NCBI GenBank assembly: GCA_016803235.1
Contig: JADCLI010000004.1
Span: 62,001 to 126,000, forward strand
Reading direction: 5' to 3'
DNA from: Pimelobacter simplex
Lineage (GTDB): Bacteria > Actinomycetota > Actinomycetes > Propionibacteriales > Nocardioidaceae
DNA length: 64,000 nt
In this document: piece after piece, positions 15,493 through 23,936 of the stretch
Layout of the letters: each line of letters opens with the position of its first letter
Position numbering within the stretch: position 1 is the first letter of the stretch
Made by a program: the position numbers and the translations under genes
The notes under the pieces: generated by a model
What the model was told of the DNA's origin: nothing
The model's input: only the letters and a program-made list of their open reading frames with translations
Databases searched by the model: none

Positions 15493-15960
15493 TCAGGCGA
15501 CCAGCCGCCCGCGCCAGCGCCCGGCGAGCCCGGCGCCGAGGAGCATCGCCGCGACCAGCGGGAACAGGTATGTCGGCGACCGGAACCACAGGTACGTCGA
15601 CGGGAGGTCCTGGGCGAAGTCGGTGAAGCTGCGGAGGTCGGCGAGGAACCAGACGAACGGGACCACGCCCCACACCACGCCGGCGAGCACCGGGCCGAGG
15701 CCGGAGAGCCGGCCGCATGCCGCGACGGCCACCAGGATCAGGACGCCGAGGACCATCAGCAGCATCTCGCCGCTCACGGCGGAGGTCTCGAAGTTGCGGA
15801 ACCACTCGTCGAGGTAGGTCCCTGCGCCGTGGTCGAAGACCAGGATCCCGACCGGCGTCAGCACCAGCGCGACGGCGACGCTGGCGAGGTGCCGCAGCGC
15901 CATGGAGGACCGGCGCGGGGGTCGCGGGGGCGGGAAGTACGGAGCAGCGGGCTCGGCCAT
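15493..15960 (-). CDS. Small integral membrane protein
   Basis: 155 residues from ATG 15958-15960 (the frame continues upstream into the MFS promoter without a good start). After a Pro-rich cytoplasmic N-terminus there are four predicted helices: HLASVAVALVLTPVGILVF, MLLMVLGVLILVAVAACG, VLAGVVWGVVPFVWFLADL and YLFPLVAAMLLGAGLAGRW. No catalytic motif or known family. It is divergent from the MFS gene, sharing an 83-bp promoter region. Confidence 0.65.
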   Translation of the reverse strand: MAEPAAPYFPPPRPPRRSSMALRHLASVAVALVLTPVGILVFDHGAGTYLDEWFRNFETSAVSGEMLLMVLGVLILVAVAACGRLSGLGPVLAGVVWGVVPFVWFLADLRSFTDFAQDLPSTYLWFRSPTYLFPLVAAMLLGAGLAGRWRGRLVA

Positions 15961-16015
15961 GGCCCCGATCCTGCCCCTGTCCCGCGCCGTTCGAAACAGG
16001 TAGTTCGCTGGCGAA

Positions 16016-16033
16016 TACTTAGGTAGCGAAGTA
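16016..16033. promoter_or_regulatory. MarR-type quasi-palindrome before the MFS gene
   Basis: TACTTAGGTAGCGAAGTA matches its reverse complement at 7 of 9 positions per half; just to its left GTTCGCTGGCGAA repeats part of the motif. The placement 10 bp before the MFS start fits a repressor site for a MarR/PadR-sized protein. Candidate only. Confidence 0.4.
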
Positions 16034-16043
16034 TCATCGCCCG

Positions 16044-17276
16044 GTGACCTCCTCCCCACTGCGCTCCCGCGACTTCCGGCTGCTGGTCGGCGGGGTCGCG
16101 GTGAGCGGACTCGGGTCCGCGATGACCCCGGTGGCGCTGGCGTTCGCGGTCCTCGACCTCGGCGGCACCGCCACCCAGCTGGGCCTCGTCGTCGCCGCCT
16201 TCTCGGCGGCCGAGGTCGTCACCATCCTGTACGGCGGCGTGCTCGGCGACCGGCTCCCTCGCCAGCTCCTGATGCAGGGCTCGTCCGCGGCCACCGCCGT
16301 CAGCCAGGCCGCCTGCGCGGCCGTGCTGATCACCGGGCACGGCTCGCTGTGGTTCCTCACCGCGATCGGTGTCGTCAACGGCTGCCTCGGCGCGGTCGCC
16401 CAGCCCGCCTCCAACGCGATGACCCGCTCGACGGTCGCCGACGAGCAGCTCGGCCGTGCGGTCGTGCTGCGCAGCCTGGCGACGCAGACAGCGTTCGCGG
16501 TCGGCTTCGCCCTCGCGGGCGTGATCGTCGCCGCCACCAGCCCGGGCTGGGCGATCGCGGTCGACGCGGCGACGTACGCCGTCGCGGCGGTGCTCTTCGC
16601 GATGATCCGTGTCCCCGGCGCCGCGAGCGTCGAGCGTGAGCGCCTCCTCGCCGAGCTCGCCGACGGCGCCCGCGAGGTGTTCCGGCACGCCTGGCTGTGG
16701 CTGCTGATCGGGCAGGCACTGCTCTACCACCTGTGCTTCGGCGGGGTGCAGGGCGTGCTCGGCCCGATCGTCGTCAGCGAGACCTGGAGCAAGGAGGCGT
16801 GGGGCTGGGCCTTGTCGGCACTGATGGCCGGGTTCGTCGCCGGCGGGCTGGTGGCGCTGCGCTGGCGACCGCGCCACCTGCTGCGCTGGGGCGTGCTGAT
16901 GCTCTCCCTCACCGCCGCCTTCCCCCTCGCCCTGGCGCTCGCCGACGACCTGGCCGTCGTGCTGGCCGGCGCGTTCGTGCACGGTGTCGGCCTGCAGCTG
17001 TTCAGCGTGAGCTGGGACCTCGCGATCCAGGAGAACGTCGCCGAGGACATGCTCGCGCGGGTGTACTCCTTCGACCTGGTCGGCTCGTTCGTGTGCCGCC
17101 CGCTCGGCCTCGCCCTCACCGGCCCGGTCGCCGCCGTGGTCGGCACCGACCGCTGGCTGGTCGTGGTCGCGGCGGTGATCGGGCTCAGCTCGCTCGCGGC
17201 CCTCGGCGCGCCGTCGGTGCGGCGGCTGACCCGTCGTCCGACGGGGGTCAGCGAAGCCGTGCCCGTCGCGGGATGA
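16044..17276 (+). CDS. MFS transporter (drug-efflux type)
   Basis: 410 residues, about 12 membrane segments, GTG start. The N-terminal half has MTPVALAFAVLDLGGTATQLGLVVAAFSAAEVVT and the loop 2-3 motif YGGVLGDRLPRQ, as in MFS antiporters of the TetA/MefA-like actinobacterial group. It probably exports a small hydrophobic compound; the substrate is unknown. The 3' end overlaps the convergent beta-propeller gene by 29 nt. Confidence 0.85.
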   Translation: MTSSPLRSRDFRLLVGGVAVSGLGSAMTPVALAFAVLDLGGTATQLGLVVAAFSAAEVVTILYGGVLGDRLPRQLLMQGSSAATAVSQAACAAVLITGHGSLWFLTAIGVVNGCLGAVAQPASNAMTRSTVADEQLGRAVVLRSLATQTAFAVGFALAGVIVAATSPGWAIAVDAATYAVAAVLFAMIRVPGAASVERERLLAELADGAREVFRHAWLWLLIGQALLYHLCFGGVQGVLGPIVVSETWSKEAWGWALSALMAGFVAGGLVALRWRPRHLLRWGVLMLSLTAAFPLALALADDLAVVLAGAFVHGVGLQLFSVSWDLAIQENVAEDMLARVYSFDLVGSFVCRPLGLALTGPVAAVVGTDRWLVVVAAVIGLSSLAALGAPSVRRLTRRPTGVSEAVPVAG

Positions 17277-18303
17277 ACACCGGCGCGCCGGGCTCGCCGA
17301 CCTCGACCTCGAGGACCGCGTGGTGGGCGGCGGTGCCGAAGATCGCCGACTGGTTGGCGACCAGCACCCGGGTGCCGAGGAAGGTCGCGTTGGACGGGCT
17401 GTCGAACGGGATCGCCGATCCGTTGGCGCCGTGCACGGGACCGGGCGGGAACTTCGCGAGGACCGTGCCGTCCGGGCCGAGCTTGACCAGCTGGTTGGTC
17501 CCGAGCAGGGCGACGTAGACGTTGCCGGACTGCGCGACACCGAAGCCGTCGGGCAGGTCGAGCGGCCCCGAGGTCCACACCGTCTCCAGCGCGCCGGGGA
17601 CGCCACCGGCGGCGACCGGCAGGCGGTAGAGGTGGCCGCGGAGCAGGTCGAGCGGGTCGGCAGTGGTCTGCTGGCTGATCAGGAACGAGCGGCGCGAGCG
17701 CTCGTAGACGATGCCCGTCGTCCCGAACCCGGCGCCGACCAGCGCCTTCGACCGCAACCAGGGCGTCGGCTCGCCGCCCTTCGCGGGGAGACGCCAGACC
17801 ACGCCCTGGCCGTAGTCGGTCAGGTAGAGCCTGCCGCCCGGCCCCCACGCCGCGTAGTTGGGGATCGGGTGGCCGGGGCCCGGCAGGTCCGGGATCGTGG
17901 CCTGCACCTTGAACCGGCCGGTGCGCAGGTTGAGGGTGAGCACCTGGGCACGCGACTTCTCCAGCAGGACCAGCCGGCCGCGGGCGTCGGAGGCGGCGAC
18001 CTGCACGCCGTGCGGCGCGCCGAGGTCCTGCCCGGGGACCGTCCAGAACCGCAGCAGGGTGCCGTCGGCCGTCCACTCGAAGACCCGGGAGGCCATCGAG
18101 TCGCCGACGGGGTTCGAGTACGTCGCCGCGTAGACCCGCCCGTTCGGTGCGACGTGCACGTACGCCGGGAAGCCGGGCTTCGCGACGGTCGAGAAGACCC
18201 GGGTCGGCCAGGTCACCGCGGGCGCGGAGCGCTCCCCCGCCGCGGGCCCGGCGAGGACGACCAGCGCCGTCAGCGCCACCACGGCGGCCAGTGCCCGCCT
18301 CAC
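17248..18303 (-). CDS. Secreted SMP-30/NHL-type beta-propeller protein
   Basis: 351 residues from GTG 18301-18303, overlapping the amine oxidase stop by 4 nt (GTGA). A signal peptide (RRALAAVVALTALVVLAGPAAG) is followed by repeated propeller blades (FPAYVHVAPNGRVYAATYSNP, NYAAWGPGGRLYLTDYGQGVVWRL, PDGFGVAQSGNVYVALLGTNQLVKLGPDG). It resembles SMP-30/gluconolactonase-like or ScyD-type propellers. It is probably extracytoplasmic with a binding or hydrolytic role. The coupling suggests it works with the amine oxidase upstream. Confidence 0.75.
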   Translation of the reverse strand: MRRALAAVVALTALVVLAGPAAGERSAPAVTWPTRVFSTVAKPGFPAYVHVAPNGRVYAATYSNPVGDSMASRVFEWTADGTLLRFWTVPGQDLGAPHGVQVAASDARGRLVLLEKSRAQVLTLNLRTGRFKVQATIPDLPGPGHPIPNYAAWGPGGRLYLTDYGQGVVWRLPAKGGEPTPWLRSKALVGAGFGTTGIVYERSRRSFLISQQTTADPLDLLRGHLYRLPVAAGGVPGALETVWTSGPLDLPDGFGVAQSGNVYVALLGTNQLVKLGPDGTVLAKFPPGPVHGANGSAIPFDSPSNATFLGTRVLVANQSAIFGTAAHHAVLEVEVGEPGAPVFIPRRARLR

Positions 18304-19790
18304 AGGGTGTCCAGCACTTCCCGGGCCGCACGCTTGCCCGAGCGGACGGCGCCGTCCATGTAGCCGGTCCAGTAGGTCGAGGTCTCGGTGCCGGCCCAGT
18401 GCACCCGGCCGTGCGGCGTACGGATGTGCTGACCGTGGGTCGACATCACGCCCGGCGGGTAGATCGCCGTGGGCCCGCCACCCGTCCACTGCTCGTGGGT
18501 CCAGTCGTGCTCGGTGTAGTCGATCGGGTGCAGCGCCTTCTCGCCGAACATCCTCGCGAAGCCTGCGAGGACGGCGGTACGTCGCTCCTCGGCCGACCGG
18601 GTGCCGTACTGCTGCCAGGCGGAGCCGCCGACGAAGGCGAGCAGGATGCCGTGGCCGGTGTCGGAGACGTGGTTGTCGAAGGCGACCCGGACCGCTCCGG
18701 TCTCGGCGATGCCGAAGCCCGTCAGGCCCTTGTCGCGCCAGAACGGCCTGTCGTAGACGGCGTCGCACTTCATCAGCCGACCCATCTGGACCTGCTCGAG
18801 CAGTGCCTGGCGGCCGGCGGGCATCGCCGGCGAGAAGCCGATCCCGAGGACCTGCTTGGGCGGCGCGGCCACGATCACCCGGCGGGCCCTGACCTTGCCG
18901 CGGCGGGTGTGCACCCGGACCCGGCCCCGAGCGGGCTGCACGATCCTCGTCACCGCGGCGTTGAGCGCGATCCGCTTGCGCAGGCGCCGGGCGAGCTCGA
19001 GGGGCACCCGCTGGGAGCCGCCGACGAACCGGCTCTCCTGCGCGCCGCCCGCGGTGTCGGAGCTGCGCTCGAAGGTGCCGGGGTTGGTCTCGTTGCCCGA
19101 GCACGCGATGTAGTGCAGGACGAAGAGCAGCGAGACCTGGTCCGGGTCGGCACCGAAGCCCGGCTGGGTCCAGGACTGGATGAGCTTCTCGATGCCCTTG
19201 CTGTTGACCGTGTTGCGACGCAGCCAGTCGCCGAGGGAGATCGCGTCCCACTCGGCCGCGCGCGGGTGCGTCCAGGGGGCGTCGACCGGGACCTCCTTCG
19301 CGAACGCGTCGAGGCGCTGCAGCGCGAGAGCCGCGTCGAGCAGGATCGTCGGGTCCGGCGGGACGGTGCCGGTGTACTCCAAGCGGCCCAGCAGCGAGGA
19401 CACGTAGACGTTCTTGCCGGTGACGTACTCGTCGAAGGTGTCGATGCCGAGCTGCCGGGCGAGGCCCTTGATGTGGTCCTGGGTCGGGCCGACGAAGGCG
19501 CCGCCGGCCTCGATCGTGCCGCCGGTGGGGAGCTCGTGGTTGAGCACCCGGCCGCCGACCCGGTCGCGCGCCTCGACGACGAGGACGGAGTGCCCGGCAC
19601 CGCGGACCTGACGGGCCGCCACCAGGCCGGCGATCCCGGCGCCGACCACGACGACGTCGACCTTGCGCGGCAGCCTGCCCTTGTGGACGCCGGCCACGAC
19701 CTCGGCCTCGAGCGCGTCGAGGGCGAGGACCCCGAACGCGGCCGCGCCGCCCGCGAGCAGTCCACGACGGCCCATCTCGATCGTCCGCAC
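18300..19790 (-). CDS. FAD-dependent flavin monoamine oxidase
   Basis: 496 residues. The N-terminus looks like a short Tat/Sec-type leader (GRRGLLAGGAAAFGVLALDAL). The Rossmann dinucleotide site is VVVVGAGIAGLVAARQVRGAGHSVLVVEARDRVGGRV, and the C-terminal FAD motif is GRVHWAGTETSTYWTGYMDGAVRSGKRAA. These match monoamine/putrescine oxidases, which oxidise amines to aldehydes with H2O2 release. Divergent from a TetR gene and coupled to a secreted beta-propeller. Confidence 0.87.
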   Translation of the reverse strand: MRTIEMGRRGLLAGGAAAFGVLALDALEAEVVAGVHKGRLPRKVDVVVVGAGIAGLVAARQVRGAGHSVLVVEARDRVGGRVLNHELPTGGTIEAGGAFVGPTQDHIKGLARQLGIDTFDEYVTGKNVYVSSLLGRLEYTGTVPPDPTILLDAALALQRLDAFAKEVPVDAPWTHPRAAEWDAISLGDWLRRNTVNSKGIEKLIQSWTQPGFGADPDQVSLLFVLHYIACSGNETNPGTFERSSDTAGGAQESRFVGGSQRVPLELARRLRKRIALNAAVTRIVQPARGRVRVHTRRGKVRARRVIVAAPPKQVLGIGFSPAMPAGRQALLEQVQMGRLMKCDAVYDRPFWRDKGLTGFGIAETGAVRVAFDNHVSDTGHGILLAFVGGSAWQQYGTRSAEERRTAVLAGFARMFGEKALHPIDYTEHDWTHEQWTGGGPTAIYPPGVMSTHGQHIRTPHGRVHWAGTETSTYWTGYMDGAVRSGKRAAREVLDTL

Positions 19791-19846
19791 GTCGCCTCCG
19801 AAGATGAATCTGTGTCAGGTTCGGTTTCGGAGGCTACACTGCGCCC

Positions 19847-20500
19847 ATGCCTTCCGCCACCGTTGGATCCAGCACCGGCCCCAGCCGTCGCCGGGTCCCC
19901 GCCCAGGCCCGGTCCCGGGAACGGGTCGAGCGGATCCTCGACTCGGCCGCCCGGCTCGTCGTGACCAACGGGGTCGAGGGCCTCACGACACGCTCGATCG
20001 CCGAGGCTGCCGGACTTCCGGTCGCCTCGCTCTACCAGTACTTCACGGACAAGGAGGCCATCCTCCTCGCCCTCTGCGAGCGGGACATGGCCGAGATGGA
20101 CGACCAGGTCGCCACCGACCTCGCGGCGGTCGAGGAGCTGACGCTGGCGTCGATGATCGACACCGCGATGCGCGCGTTCGTGAAGGTCTACCACCGCCGT
20201 CCGGCCTTCATGCAGATCTGGATGCGGGGGCGCACCAACCCTGCCATCTACGACTACGGCCGCCACCACAACCGTCGTACCGCCCAGAACCTGCTCGCCT
20301 ACGGTCTCGACGCCGGCCTGCTCGCGTCCGGCGCGTATGACGAGCAGGAGCTCGCCACGATCGCCGAGCTCGCGGTCGAGGTCGGCGACCGCGCGTTCCA
20401 GGTCGCCTTCGAGCACGACCCGCGCGGCGACGCCTTCCTCATCGACCAGGCCATCGCGCTGGTCACCGGCTACCTGGACCAGATCGCCACCGGCCGGTGA
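19847..20500 (+). CDS. TetR family transcriptional regulator
   Basis: 217 residues; HTH at about 25-75 (RERVERILDSAARLVVTNGVEGLTTRSIAEAAGLPVASLYQYFTDKEAIL). It is the first gene of a rightward set: its TGA overlaps the GTG of the aldolase gene by 4 nt. It also faces the amine oxidase gene across 56 bp, so it may control both directions. Confidence 0.87.
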   Translation: MPSATVGSSTGPSRRRVPAQARSRERVERILDSAARLVVTNGVEGLTTRSIAEAAGLPVASLYQYFTDKEAILLALCERDMAEMDDQVATDLAAVEELTLASMIDTAMRAFVKVYHRRPAFMQIWMRGRTNPAIYDYGRHHNRRTAQNLLAYGLDAGLLASGAYDEQELATIAELAVEVGDRAFQVAFEHDPRGDAFLIDQAIALVTGYLDQIATGR

Positions 20501-21138
20501 GCCCACTGCGAGCCGCGGTCGCGGCGGCGTCCCGTCGACTGGCCGACGCAGGCCTCCTCGTCGGCACCGCCGGCAACGTCAGCGCCCGCGTGGGCGACCG
20601 GGTCGCGATCACCGCGACCGGCGTGCGCTTGGGCGAGTGCGGCCCCGACGAGGTCACCGTCGTGACCCTCGACGGCACCGTGGTCGAGGGAACCCTGGCG
20701 CCGACCAGCGAGCTGTCCCTGCACCTGGGCGTGTATGCCGACGGTCCCGCCGCCGCGATCGTCCACACCCACGCGCCCTTCGCGACCGCGCTCGCCTGCG
20801 TGGTCGACGCGCTGCCGGTGCTGCACTACCAGCAGCTCACGCTGGGCGGCGAGGTCCGGGTGGCGCCGTACGCCACCTTCGGCACCGCCGAGCTGGCCAC
20901 CCACGTCCGGACCGCGCTCGAGGGCCGCAGCGCCGCCCTGCTCGCCAACCACGGCTCGGTCACCCTCGGCGGCTCGCTCGACCAGGCGGTCGAGAACGCC
21001 CTGCTGCTCGAGTGGCTGTGCCAGCTGCACCACCGGGCCAGCGCGCTCGGCACGCCGCGCGTGCTCACCGAGGAGCAGCAGGCCGACGTCGTCCGGGCCG
21101 CGATCGAGCGCGGCTACGGCACTCCCCAGGAGGTCTGA
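20497..21138 (+). CDS. Class II aldolase/adducin family protein
   Basis: 213 residues of the fuculose-phosphate-aldolase-like fold. The zinc His pair is in IVHTHAPFA, the third His in LLANHGSVTLGGSLDQAVENALLLEWLCQL, and the substrate loop TSELSLHLGVYAD carries the catalytic acidic residue. Such enzymes cleave or epimerise sugar phosphates. GTG start coupled to the TetR stop; the sugar kinase gene follows with no gap, so the pair likely phosphorylates and then splits a sugar. Confidence 0.83.
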   Translation: MSPLRAAVAAASRRLADAGLLVGTAGNVSARVGDRVAITATGVRLGECGPDEVTVVTLDGTVVEGTLAPTSELSLHLGVYADGPAAAIVHTHAPFATALACVVDALPVLHYQQLTLGGEVRVAPYATFGTAELATHVRTALEGRSAALLANHGSVTLGGSLDQAVENALLLEWLCQLHHRASALGTPRVLTEEQQADVVRAAIERGYGTPQEV

Positions 21139-22068
21139 ATGACCATGACCGTCGCCGCCGTCGGCGTGCACGTCCTCGACACCCACGTCCTCGGCGTCGA
21201 GTCGATCCCGGCCGGCTCCGAGGGCCAGCTGGTCGACACGATCCGGATGTCGCCGGCCGGCACCGCCGGCGGCACAGCGGTCGTGCTGAGCCGGCTCGGC
21301 GCGACCGTCCGGTCGTACGGCGCCGTCGGTACCGACCCCGTCGGCGACGTCCTGCTCGGCCTGCTGGCCCGCGAAGGGGTCGAGGTCGCCGGCCTGGTCC
21401 GCAAGGACGCCGCGCAGACCTCGGCGTCGGTGCTGCCGGTGCGCCCGAACGGCGATCGCCCGGCCTGGCACTGCATCGGCACGAACGGCGCGTTCACCCT
21501 CGACGACCTGCCGGGCGACCTGCTCGACGGGGTGACCCACCTGCACCTCGGCGGTCCGGAGTTCCTCGGCGGCGACGCGGCTGCCGAGCTCCTCGCCCGC
21601 GCCCGCGCCGCCGGCATCACCACGTCGGTCGACGTCCTCGCGCCCGGTGACCCCGACCTGCTGGCCTGGATCGCGGCGGCCCTCCCCCACACCGACCACC
21701 TGCTGCCCAACGACGAGCAGGTCCTCGGCTTCACCGGCGCAGGGACCCTCGCCGAGGGCGCGCAGGCACTGGTCGCCGCGGGCGCGGGCTGCGTCGCGGT
21801 GACCCAGGGTGCCCGCGGCGCGCTCGTCGCGACCGCCGACGGGGTCAGCGAGGTGCCGGCGTACGAGGTGGAGGTCGTCGACACCACCGGGTGCGGCGAC
21901 GCCTTCTCCGCGGGCTACCTGCGGGGCCTCTCGCTCGGCCGGAGCCCGGTCGAGGCCGCCGCTCTCGGCTGCGCCACCGCCGCGCAGGTTGCGCAGGGCC
22001 TCGGCACCGACGCCGGGAGCTACGACCTCGCCGCGGTCGAGGAGGTCGTGGACACCGGCACGGCCTGA
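21139..22068 (+). CDS. PfkB-family sugar kinase
   Basis: 309 residues, ribokinase-like. N-terminal GTAGGTAVVLSRLGATVRSYGAVGTD binds the sugar, and the C-terminal PfkB signature VVDTTGCGDAFSAGYLRGLSLG holds the catalytic Asp and anion hole. It starts at the base after the aldolase stop. It probably phosphorylates the sugar that the neighbouring aldolase handles. The 3' end overlaps the convergent MFS gene by 49 nt. Confidence 0.86.
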   Translation: MTMTVAAVGVHVLDTHVLGVESIPAGSEGQLVDTIRMSPAGTAGGTAVVLSRLGATVRSYGAVGTDPVGDVLLGLLAREGVEVAGLVRKDAAQTSASVLPVRPNGDRPAWHCIGTNGAFTLDDLPGDLLDGVTHLHLGGPEFLGGDAAAELLARARAAGITTSVDVLAPGDPDLLAWIAAALPHTDHLLPNDEQVLGFTGAGTLAEGAQALVAAGAGCVAVTQGARGALVATADGVSEVPAYEVEVVDTTGCGDAFSAGYLRGLSLGRSPVEAAALGCATAAQVAQGLGTDAGSYDLAAVEEVVDTGTA

Positions 22069-23282
22069 GGGCGCCGGTCGATGGCGCGCCAGGCCGGCGA
22101 CAGGACCGGCGCCATCGTGGTGAGGAAGTAGGCGGCGCCGAAGACCAGCAGTCCCCCGGACAGGCCGGTGCCGGTCACCGTCAGGCCCGCGAGCAGGCCG
22201 CCCAGCGGCATCAACGACCAGGACGCCGCCAGCGACAGCGCGCTGACCCGGCCCGTCGCGTCCTGCGGGATCCGCTCGAACTGGACGGCGCCGAGGACCG
22301 GGTTGATGAACCCGGCACCGAACCCGGCGACCACGTGCACGAGCGCCACCACCCACAGCGGCGCTCCGAGCGCCAGGACGATCCAGCGCGGGGCGCCGGC
22401 GAGCAGGTAGCCGACCACGTAGGTGCGGAACCGCGGCAGCCGCTCGGCCCGCCACGTCGCCAGCACCGGGCCGACGAGCGCGGCCCCGCCCATGCAGGCG
22501 CCGAGCAGGCCGATCGCGGCCGGGCCGCCGCCCGCGTCCTCGGCCCAGACCGGCAGCATCACGGCGGAGTAGCCCTGGTCGAGCAGGTTCGTCACCGCGA
22601 CCATCACCATCATCCCGAGCAGCACGGGGTCGCGGCGCAGGACCTCCCAGCCGCCCCGCAGCTCGGCGAGGTACGACGTCCCCGGCTGCGGCTCCGGTCG
22701 GACACTGTCGACCCGGCGGGTCGCCACGGCGAGCACCGCCGCGCAGAGCAGGAAGGACCCCGCGTCCACGGTCAGGGCCGTGGACGGCCCGAGCACGGCG
22801 ACCAGGCCGCCGCCGACCGCGGCGCCGACGAGCGCGGAGAGCCGATCGGTGGTCCCGACCAGCCCGGTGACCCGCTCGGTGGGCAGCCCGACGTACTGCA
22901 CCAGCGAGGGCACCATCGCGTGCCGGGCCGCCTCCGAGGGCCCGCGCAGCAGGCCGGTGACGGCCACCAGCGCGACGAGCACGGGGAAGTGCAGCCAGCC
23001 GGCGGCGTACGCGACCGGGATCGCGGCCACGGCCGCGCCGGAGGCGAGGTCGAACCCGATCGCGACGCGGCGGGCGCCGGTGCGGTCGATCCACGGCCCG
23101 CACAGGGCCTGCGCGAGCACGAGCGGCAGCAGCCCGGCGAAGGCGACCACGCCGGTGCGGGTCGCGGACCCGGTGGTGGTCAGGACCAGCCAGGGGACGG
23201 CGATCTGCGACAGCCGGGTGCCGGCGAGCGAGATCGCGTCGGCGGCGAGGAATCCGGCGAGGGCGCCCGAGCCCGCCCGCAT
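22020..23282 (-). CDS. MFS transporter
   Basis: 420 residues, about 12 membrane helices (LAGFLAADAISLAGTRLSQIAVPWLVL at the start, CGPWIDRTGARRVAIGFDL in loop 2-3). It belongs to the actinobacterial MFS group resembling macrolide-efflux (MefA-like) proteins. The start follows the ArsR gene stop by 1 nt, so the two are cotranscribed and the ArsR-type repressor likely controls this exporter. Confidence 0.84.
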   Translation of the reverse strand: MRAGSGALAGFLAADAISLAGTRLSQIAVPWLVLTTTGSATRTGVVAFAGLLPLVLAQALCGPWIDRTGARRVAIGFDLASGAAVAAIPVAYAAGWLHFPVLVALVAVTGLLRGPSEAARHAMVPSLVQYVGLPTERVTGLVGTTDRLSALVGAAVGGGLVAVLGPSTALTVDAGSFLLCAAVLAVATRRVDSVRPEPQPGTSYLAELRGGWEVLRRDPVLLGMMVMVAVTNLLDQGYSAVMLPVWAEDAGGGPAAIGLLGACMGGAALVGPVLATWRAERLPRFRTYVVGYLLAGAPRWIVLALGAPLWVVALVHVVAGFGAGFINPVLGAVQFERIPQDATGRVSALSLAASWSLMPLGGLLAGLTVTGTGLSGGLLVFGAAYFLTTMAPVLSPAWRAIDRRPQAVPVSTTSSTAARS

Positions 23283-23283
23283 C

Positions 23284-23865
23284 TCACGCGCCCTGCGGTG
23301 CGATGTGACCGGGGACCGGGAACGCCTGGATCTGGAAGGCGAACGGGACCGCGTCCTCGCCCGGCTCGTCCTCGCAGGACGCGATCAGCTCCTTGATCCG
23401 CGCGGTCAGGTCGGCGGCCTTCGACGCCGGGATGGTGTGCACCCAGTCGCTCACCGTCGAGGCGGCCCGCCACTCGTCGGGCAGCAGCGGCCGCTCCTCC
23501 ATCGCGGCCTGCAGGTTCTGGGCGTACATCACCGTCGCCGCCTGCAAGAAGGCATCCGCGACGTCCCGCTCCTCCGGGGTCCGCGCCTCGGCGGCGCGGC
23601 TGTGCGTCTCCTGGTGGGCGGCCTTCCACCACCGGTCACGGGCGTTGCCGCGCCCCGCGTCCTCGACCACGAAGCCGTGGTCAGCGAGCTGGCGCAGGTG
23701 GTACGACGTCGCGCCGCTGTTGAGCCCGAACCGGCTCGCCAGCGTGGTGGCCGTCGCCGGCCCCTCGATCCGCAGGTGGCTGAGGATCCGCAGCCGGGTC
23801 GGGTGGGACAGGGCCCGCAGGCCCGCGAGGTCGGGGGTCACGCGGCTCGGTCGGTCGTCGGTCAT
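23284..23865 (-). CDS. ArsR-type winged-helix regulator
   Basis: 193 residues from ATG 23863-23865. A longer start at 23904 would run the coding region through the palindromic operator, so the shorter one is preferred. HTH: LRALSHPTRLRILSHLRIEGPATATTLASRFGLNSGATSYHLRQLADHGFV. There are no metal-binding Cys clusters, so it is probably not a metal sensor. The C-terminal half is an extra helical domain. It heads the MFS operon and faces the GNAT gene across a 32-bp dyad. Confidence 0.83.
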   Translation of the reverse strand: MTDDRPSRVTPDLAGLRALSHPTRLRILSHLRIEGPATATTLASRFGLNSGATSYHLRQLADHGFVVEDAGRGNARDRWWKAAHQETHSRAAEARTPEERDVADAFLQAATVMYAQNLQAAMEERPLLPDEWRAASTVSDWVHTIPASKAADLTARIKELIASCEDEPGEDAVPFAFQIQAFPVPGHIAPQGA

Positions 23866-23881
23866 GGTGCGACCGTACGAC

Positions 23882-23913
23882 CGCAAAGAGTCATTTGCAA
23901 ACATCTCTTTGCG
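23882..23913. promoter_or_regulatory. 32-bp palindromic operator (ArsR/GNAT intergenic)
   Basis: Outer arms CGCAAAGAG (23882-23890) and CTCTTTGCG (23905-23913) share their centre with an inner palindrome TTTGCAAA (23894-23901). The whole element fills the 71-bp divergent gap. The size and symmetry fit one or two dimers of the adjacent winged-helix regulator. Confidence 0.65.
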
Positions 23914-23936
23914 ATTGGATCGGCCAGACTGGCGTC

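Noticed and set aside
23866..23904. Longer N-terminus for the ArsR-type regulator starting at 23904
   Set aside because: It would place the 32-bp operator partly inside the gene and adds residues not expected for the family; ATG 23865 fits better.
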